64,000 nt of DNA from Lineus longissimus (taxonomy: Eukaryota > Nemertea > Pilidiophora > Heteronemertea > Lineidae). Below the pieces are notes generated by a model. It saw only the letters and a list, made by a program, of their open reading frames with translations. It searched no databases and was not told the DNA's origin. The position numbers and the translations under genes were made by a program. Of this stretch, positions 40,201-49,200 are shown piece after piece. The stretch is from assembly GCF_910592395.1 (NCBI RefSeq), contig NC_088324.1, positions 13,480,953 through 13,544,952 of the forward strand. Direction: 5' to 3'. How positions within the stretch are numbered: the stretch's first letter is position 1; each line of letters opens with the position of its first letter.

Positions 40201-43200
40201 GCTTTCAGCGGTGACCCGAAAAATATTTCGGATAGTTTCTACACCCTAGAACTCTCTCAAATGAAAGTTACGCTGAGCTATAAAATGCCAGGGAAAGAAA
40301 AGGAGCAGATTATAATAGACACTGCTGTAAATGATGCAGCGTGGCACCATGTGAAACTTGTTATTCTGAACACATCCTTGTCTTTGACTTTGGAAAATTG
40401 TGGTGTAACGAACTGTACAGAAGAAAGGGCACTCACAGCACCACTTGTGTTGGGTGGGACGACGTCATTAGGTCAGATAGCTGCACCAGATCTCAAAACA
40501 TTCAGCCAGATCTCTTCCTCTGTGTCTAACTTCATCGGCTGTACCCGCGATATCATTGTGGATAGTACAAAATTGGTGCCATCTGAGTATGTTGCAAAGG
40601 TGGATCATCTGATTGAGGGTTGTCCCAGAACGGAAGTGTGCATCCCCGACCCTTGCAACGCCCGTGGAGACTGTATTGATGAGTGGATTGAACCAAGGTG
40701 TAGCTGTCGCCGCCCTTATTTCGGAGTGAAATGTGAAAATGGTAAGTTCAATCCAGGTCACTTTTATATTCTGTGTGTTTGACCTTCTTGGTTTTGATTC
40801 TAGGAGGTTGCCTAGCATTTGTTTGAATTCAAACCTCATCTATTTTCAGTTCTTCCGGCTTCGACCTTTGGCCTCGGTCAGAAAAAGAGCTTTGCATGGT
40901 TCGTCATCGCCCAAGACAAGGCAAAACTCATGGAAATCCACACAGAAATTTCGTTGTTCATTCGAACGCGTAACACTGCTGGTTTTGTCATTTATGTTGG
41001 TGGTGATACTTCTGCAACAAACGTCAACACATTCATCTCTTTGGAGATAGTCAGCGGTAAGATATCCGTCCGAACAAAACTTGCTGCAGACGTTGAGGTT
41101 ACCAATGGGAACAGATACGTCAGCGATGGCCAGCAGTATAAATTAGATTTGACACGCGATGGCTGCCAGTTGACTGTGACCCTGCAATTCGGCTCAGCTG
41201 CAGCTTTTAAAGACATTGATATGACGCTCTCAAAGTGCACCAGCACGCAGGTGTTAACGGTCAAGAATGTCTACATGGGTAGCCTGCCTGGTTGGACCAC
41301 ATCACGGCGGAGGAAACGTGCAGTTGATATAAATGGCTCCAGTTCGCAGACACCATTTGTTGGAACTCTCCAAGATGCCCGTCTTGGCACCTACTCTCTG
41401 CAGCTCTTTCCACCTTCCGGTAAGTTTCTATAATTCTTGTTGTAGAAAAACTCATTGTGGTGCCTTAAAAAAAACCCAAATAAAGACTGTGAATTTCTGA
41501 ATGAGCCCCATATATAATTTCTTCGTGTAGAAAAGTACAAAGTAATAAAACATAATTGAAGATATTCCTTCTGAAATCTTCATGCAATGAACACTGAAAG
41601 TCTTTTGGAATAAAGCTCATTGTCCTCATCTTAGGATGGGTAATTTCCATTGAATATGACCTCTGTAATCAGGACATCTCTCTCTTTTAAGCACCATGGG
41701 TAAAATAGAGAGGTTCTGCTGTTTTGTCTTCTTAATATATACATGTATATCCCATCCTCTGCAGGAACTGGTCAGACTCCCTCGGTGATCGCAGCGGCCA
41801 GAAAGACGAACATCGCAGAAGGCGAGAAGACAGAAGATATGTGTAAACTCCTTAGCAACCCTTGCGAGTACAATGGCACTTGTCAGAACATGTTCTACAA
41901 TGATTACAAGTAAGAAATGCACAATGCATGATTTCACCTTTCAAGATTCTGATAAGGAGTTGGCACTGACTTACAGATAATCGTTTCTAAGGCCCAGTTA
42001 ATATCGTGTTCACGTTCATGTAACGTGTCACTTTTTACTTGTTGTCATTCATGACAAGAGGAGTGAAAAAGTAATTTCCAAAGAGCGGGCTACAGACAAT
42101 TCTGGTGTGAATGATAGTGGTAAACATTGAAAAAAACTTTAGTGTTTTTGGACATGAAACAGTCATTTATAATGGACACTTCTGCTTATTCAGTAAACTG
42201 TAATTTGTTGGACGGTATCCAGTGGCATGATTAAATACCTATCGCCTTACCTGGCATACCTTCAGAGGTCAAGATAGACCCTCCACTTGTGTACCAATGC
42301 ATTGAAATAGGTCGTCCCATTACGAAGTGTTGGGGACGAGATAACTTGAATTGGTTTTTGAGACAGTTGAGTGAACAGCATTTCACATTCCTGTCTTTGA
42401 ATGGGTGTGCATGGTATGTTCAGTGTCTTAATTGTGTGGTTTTAGAACTGGACTGAACTGGACTTTTAGGACTGTGCTTCGGATAACCCGTTAGCCAACA
42501 TTGCCATGTTCTGGCTGGATATACCATTCTTCTTGGTTTTAACTCAGATGTGTTTTCATCTTTTGAGGTTAGTTGATGTAGAGCCACCTTATTTGTAAAC
42601 TTAGAACTTGAATTGAAAAGCCTTTTTGCATATCACTTTCGCTTTCAAAATCTTGAACATCAGGTTATGGTGTACATCACTACTAGTCAATGTCATCACC
42701 AACTATATTCCTGTCATTCTGCCCTCAGTTAGACTTGAAGTATCCCTATACGAGTCCTCGATTCACTTGCCATTTGGTTTTATTTTCACGTTATTCAAAA
42801 TAAGTCTCTCAAGTTCTGGATTATGTTCATTGAGTGGCAAACTCAGCTGTTTTGTGTCAAAAGTTTTGCCCAACAGCTATTAACTCTAGACTTCATTGCA
42901 TAATCCAATTCTTCAAATTTTGTCTTTCAGTTGTACGTGCGTAACTGGTTATACCGGGAAGAACTGCAGTAACATCGACTACTGTCTCTACTCAACCTGT
43001 CCAGGGGGTGCCTCCTGTCGCGATAAACCAAATGGATATGAATGTAAGTGGATGATTTGAGGAGTTAAATTTGAAATATTAGGTTGAACTCAGCAGATTA
43101 CAGATTCAGCAGTCTGAGCTTCCTTGTATCTGGTAACGTAAAGTTACTCTCTGGAGAACCATTTTCCTTGGACTGAAATGTGGCAGTTGTGAAGCGTGAA

Positions 43201-46200
43201 ATCATGCAGCTTTTGAGACTGTTTATGAAATGACAGAACATTCAGAAGTAACCACTGTTTAGCTACAATGTGACTTCATGACATAATGAGAAGTTACTCC
43301 GCTTAAGTGTGAGGTCACCAAACTGTTACCGTCTCTATGTCTTATATTTCAGGTATATCCCCAGCCACATTTAACGGTGAATCCTCACAGATAGACTACA
43401 ATCTCACACTGAACGCTACCGATATGGTCTTGGAGTCGATATCTCTTAAAGTACGAACACGCAAAACGAGTGGTATAATCCTGGATACCACAGATGGAAA
43501 ATTCCGCCTGTCCCTCAACAATGGGAAAGTGAAGTTTGAGATGAAGGGGCCTACAGGGCAGACCGGGAGTGCCCAGTATATTCTTAAGTCCAAACAAACC
43601 GTCAATGATGGCTCTTACCATAACATTACCATCAAAATAATTGCGACGAGTATAGATCTTGATGTTGATAGCACAATTGCGACAAAAACTGGAGAGAACT
43701 ATACTGTTTCTATACCGAATGGTTACAGCGGTTTGAGTGTTGGGGGTGTCTCCGCGAGCGCTCCTTTTAAAGGTTGCTTAGATGATGTCAACGTTAACGG
43801 TTACAATCTTCCAGTATTTAAGGATGCGGAACTAGTAAACGATACAAGATTGGATAAGTTTTCGGCCCAGGTGATTAAGAATATTACAATTGGCTGTGAG
43901 GGGGATCCAGTTTGTGCCACTAATGATTGTAAAAACAACGCCACTTGTCAGGATATTTGGAATGACTATACGTGCAAGTGCGTGTTGGGATTCAATGGGA
44001 CGAAGTGCGAGAATAATATCCCGGACTGTCCGAAGAGTAACTGCAGTCAGCCAGGAACGAAACGTTGCGTTGATGGCATCAACAGTTTCTCTTGTGATTG
44101 TAAACCAGGATACAGAGGAACGTGGTGAGTGATTTTCTTCTCTTATGGGGAGAGGGATAAATGATTCTGTCAATGATGAAAATTCCATACAACTTTCAAA
44201 AAAGATTGCTGGAGTCGTTACTGGATAAGATGTTTTGTCATCCAAATTGCTGGCCTAGAAATAACAAATGCTGGCCGCACCTGTTTCTTGAATTGTTTAC
44301 CTCCAAAATTCGGTTTTGAGAATGAACAACCTCAAAGAAATTTGGAAGACCAAAGAGTGCAGGTAGTTCTGTTATGGGCCTTCAGTTTTTATAGTTCGAG
44401 CCCTTAAATTGAGAATCACTTCTCTATGGAAGTATATAGATACTTGTGGATTAAAAAATGCGATATAAAATCTGCTGGAGTGGAATTTCATGTTGATTGA
44501 ATGGGTTAAACGATTGAGTGATTGGCTGAAATTCCTGTGTAATATAATGATGCAGTGGCCTGTTTTGCTTGACCTGGGGAATTGCACCTTTACGTCTGCC
44601 AGTATACATTTGTGCTAATACTGATAACAATGCATTATCAACATTCTCTTCTGTTTTGTGACAGTGACTGTTCTTTTCTTGGTCAAATGTAACATGTAGT
44701 TCCTTTCACTATAATACAGAATCAATAAACTGCTTGAACTGTCCTGATTTTTAACCACAGTCCTTGCCTGGCTATAGTCTAGACTAGGGAAATGATGTAT
44801 GATATGAGCTGATAACCATAAATATCTAGCTGATAACCATAAAATTCACCCTGGTTGTGGCTCTCATGACCAGAGGGGGTCAGCTGCTGAGCATGACGTC
44901 TGAAATCATTGTTAACTACAATTAGTGCTTATCCAGGCATTACTGATAATCTTATACGATAAATTTATACGATCTGTGCTGGTGGCATTTCTGCCCCGGA
45001 CCAAGAGTATCACAATGATTTTCAGCCGAAGATAAAACCAAAGTCGAATAGTTTGGAGTTTTTGTTGCTCACCAGCCTAATTAAAAATTTAGGCAGGTAA
45101 AGGATGCAATGATAAAAAAAGAATATCGATGACCGGAACCAAACTATTCAAATCAGCCACTCCTTCTCAGTCATTAGTGGCACGTTTGTAAACAACAGCC
45201 GTCTGTCATCAAATTGTGGAAATGTGTAAAATTGAGGATGAGCATGAATGAATGAAAATCAATGGCAATGCTCATTGTCTCTGCATCTCCGGTCACATGC
45301 TCATGGCAATCGGCCCTTGTAAAATCAATGTTTTCATAGAATCTGTGTGAGCTATTGTTTTTGAATCTGATTATGGCTCCTTCGCTTTTTGTTTACTTTG
45401 GTAACAGCTGTTAATGATGGCCAAATACAACTGATTTTCTGGTTTAATTTATCAGCGCGATCATCTTCCGTCCGCGAAGTTCAGCTCAGTTTGATATTTC
45501 TGTCCATTAGATGAACTCGTCCTGACAGCACTGTTCTTCAGCTTTGCTATCCCAGTCTTGCAAGAAGCCTCACGTTTCCAAAGAAATATTATTCCTGTCA
45601 CTTGTCTCGTAACAACTTCATTCAGTTGATTGATTCAAAATTAGCTCCATAGGCCTAGAAACAACTAATTTGCCTCCTTTGCCTCCACCATCTGTGCCCA
45701 TTTCATGTGTACGTTATCATGTTATTGTACTGCTTTCATCAAGTTCACGGCATTGTCAACTCTTCTGTCTCAAGGGCTTGTTAATTCTCAGGGAATTTTA
45801 TTGCGCGCAAGCTGTGAATGCTCTGTCGGTGATTGATGGGCATTTGGAGTCTTAGTTTTATACCATTTGGCAAGTTCACATTTCTCAGAGATTGCTGCCC
45901 ACAGGATTTAGAAGTATAGCTTTCGTTGACTCTCATCAGCTCTCAGACCTTTGAAGATCTCCCACCTATTGATAATTTTGTTCAGAGGACCTGGGACTTT
46001 TGGATCTAAGTTCAGTTTACTTGACCAGGCAGCTTGTTTCTGGGGCATCATTGCCTGTTGGAATCACATATTTTACGTTGTTAGAAGACGCTATAAAAAG
46101 AGAATAATGTTGAGCATGAGCGTTATCGCAACGATTGTGATTATTCTATGCGTGTTTGGAGCGATTGTGGTGGTCATGTACTGCTCTCGTCACACATCAT

Positions 46201-49200
46201 GATGATGGCGTATTGAGTGGCCAAACAAGACTTAAGTGGCATGCCATGTAGGACAAGATATAGCTTGTGATTGTAGTTTAGGTTTTCAAAATGGATAAAC
46301 AGAATGTTTGGATTATTATCTTCTGTTACTATATTAGCAGGTGAGGCTCTATCTGAATGTTGAGACAATGCGACCACTGAGTTCACGGTGGCTCCTGTGC
46401 TTCTTTCATCAATTTATAAACTTGTGTCATGACTCTTACGAAAAGTTTGAATGCAAACTCGATTTGATCGTACTTTTCATGCCTGACGTGCCTGACATGA
46501 TTAGTGAGTGTCCTTTCCAGTGGGAGGAATTCTACTGGATACGAGGACAAACTTGTTCAAAGAACACTTCAGACAACTGTGACAATTTGACCTTCCATCA
46601 CTAAAAACAGGACAGTCCATCTGAGATCTGTCAAAAAGTAAGAAAACTATTTCTTACCTGTTTTCGGTCACTAATTCTTGTCACCGGTATTTAGATGATA
46701 TGAGCAGAGTCATATCAGTCCCGGTGTGGCGGGGATAGTAGTCCTAGGGCTGATAGTCTGTGTAACAATAGCCCGCATTGCTAAATGTTTTGGTTAGGGT
46801 TAGCGGTACATCATGCTGCTTAATTGGTCAAATACAATGCTACCGGACTATGACTCCAGGGGGACTATATCCGCTGTCACACCGGTATTATGGCCAGAGA
46901 ACCTGTATCAGCCAGAGGGCAAATGTCACCCCGTCTTTCAGTGGTACAAATTCTTATGTCGTCCTCTCCTTTTATCTTTCCAGGTGTGAGACTGATATCG
47001 ACGAATGTGCCGTTGACCCTTGCATAAATAACGGTACTTGCACTGACAAGATCAACGATTTTAGTTGCAACTGTACGGCAAACTTTACCGGGAAGACATG
47101 TGATGTTCCGGTAGGTGTCCTCAAAATTTCGCTGGTTTGCTGGTATTCTGCAAGGATTGTTGTGAACCCAGCCTCAGTGACTGATGTTGTCTCTGGTAAT
47201 AGGCTGTCCATAATTCGTTTCATATTATCTAACCTATAAATGTGGCTCCTGATCCCTTGGTCTTGTCTTAAAAATAAATAGCATAACATTGTTTGTCGGT
47301 AAATAATGTAATCTTGGGTCTTTTTTCAGATTGGCCGCTCCTGTAAAGAAAATCCATGTGTGAATGGGTCCTGTACAGATGTCAATGTCACAACGTCAGC
47401 CGGGGTAAGCAATTCCACTTTCCTTCCTGGAGAAGTGGTGCAGTATGCATGAGAGTCATAGTCAGTGAGAGAATATATGTCATATACTCATATGTTTTGA
47501 TATGGAGGCTGCCTCCTTCCGATTCCTTCAGAGTTTCTTCTTCAGACGACCCAGCCCCTGGATTGCATCTTGTTTTTATGATATTTCAGAAAGAGTATTC
47601 CAGCTTCAACTGTTCATGTTACCCAGGGTACGAGGGCAGGGTGTGCGATACCCTCATCAACTACTGCAAGGTGGATCCGTGCAAGAACAAGGCAGTATGC
47701 AAGAATGACTACATCAAGTATGACTGGAGCTGTCAATGTGTACCGGGTAAGTTAACTGCTGTTTTCATTCTGTAGTGGGGTAGAGACTGGAAACAAGACC
47801 AATCCGTGTGTCACCTTGTGTGCATGGATGGGATGTGTAAAGCCCCCTGTAGCATTCCGTTAATATATCTTTCTTCCTCTGCTTCTAGGTTATGAGGGTA
47901 AAGACTGTGGGACTGAGACCAATGAGTGTGCCCCCAAACCCTGCCTACATGGGACATGTAAAGACCTCTTCAATGACTACAACTGTACCTGTGAGCAAGG
48001 TGAGTCTGACTTAGGTTTAAATATCCCATTCACGTCTATCTTAACTTGTGAAATGTCGCAGAAGGTCAGAAAAGTCTTGCACCAAGATTAAGCATGGAAT
48101 TATCTTTCAGGTTGGGAAGGGAAGAACTGCTCTACAGATATAAAGGAGTGTAGCCAAGTGCCCCCGATCTGTCAGAATAGCGGGAAGTGTATAGAACAGG
48201 CGGGAAGTTACAATTGTGACTGTGCTGGTACTGGCTATAGTGGTAAGTTGTTGATGTGGCGATTTCGTATTTGAGGACATGAGCTAAACGTTGAGATCAC
48301 CTCTTAAAATCTTAGCTAGTTCCAAAGAAGAGGGCCACTTAAAATGTTGTCTTTATAAGCTGTACCTGAAATAGCTCTGATGAGAAATTATTCTTCCACT
48401 TCAGGAAATAACTGTCAAAGTGAGATTGACGAATGCGGCTTCAATCAACCAATTTGTCAGAACAGCGCCACCTGTAAGAACGAGCCTCTCGGTTCCTACA
48501 CCTGTTCCTGTACCCTCGGATACAAAGACAAGAACTGTAGCACAGCGAATTGTAGTGCTGTTAATTGTCAGAACAGCGGTAACTGCTCGGTAAAGACTGA
48601 TGGCCAGTGGATGTGCCAATGCCCAAAATTCTATGAAGGTAAGTTGTTTACTGCTGCTTTATAGCACATTCTTCTGACCAAGCTTGGTCTGTGTCAAAGT
48701 ACTTAACTGCAACTATTATAGCCCCCCCCCAGTTGCTCAATTGATGTTGAAAGTAAATTGGTGCACATCACTTATGTTACCTCTTTCTACCCTACAGGAA
48801 ACCTCTGTCAGACAAAGGGACCCTGTGCTGATGCTCCATGCAATAATTCTGCCGTCTGCTCCCAGGATATTGCAACAATGAACTACACATGTCAGTGCAC
48901 AAAAGGTGGGTACTCCGTCTATTATGCAGATAGTCTTGAGGAGAATCTGACAACAAATGTCAGAAGAGCGCAGAAGATAAAAACAACTTGTCTTTGGTCT
49001 CAAGCCACTGCAATCGCTAACGGTCTCTTTCTCATTCTCAGGCTGGCAAGGCACTAACTGCGACCAAGACATCAACGAATGTGACGCCAACCCCTGCAAG
49101 AACGGAAACTGTACCAACTTTGACGGCGGCTATAACTGTACCTGTAACCCAGGTTACGAGGGCTTCAACTGCAGCGTTGACATCAACGAGTGCGCAGACA

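Noticed and set aside
45951-46202. ORF in crb intron 20 ending in a transmembrane-like segment, considered as an alternative short-tailed crb terminal exon
   Set aside because: The two AG sites that would open this frame join exon 20 (phase 2) to give an immediate TGA. No EGF or tail motif is present.
46793-46804. Interstitial telomere repeat (GGTTAGGGTTAG)
   Set aside because: Only two units, inside a MITE-like element; chance is sufficient.
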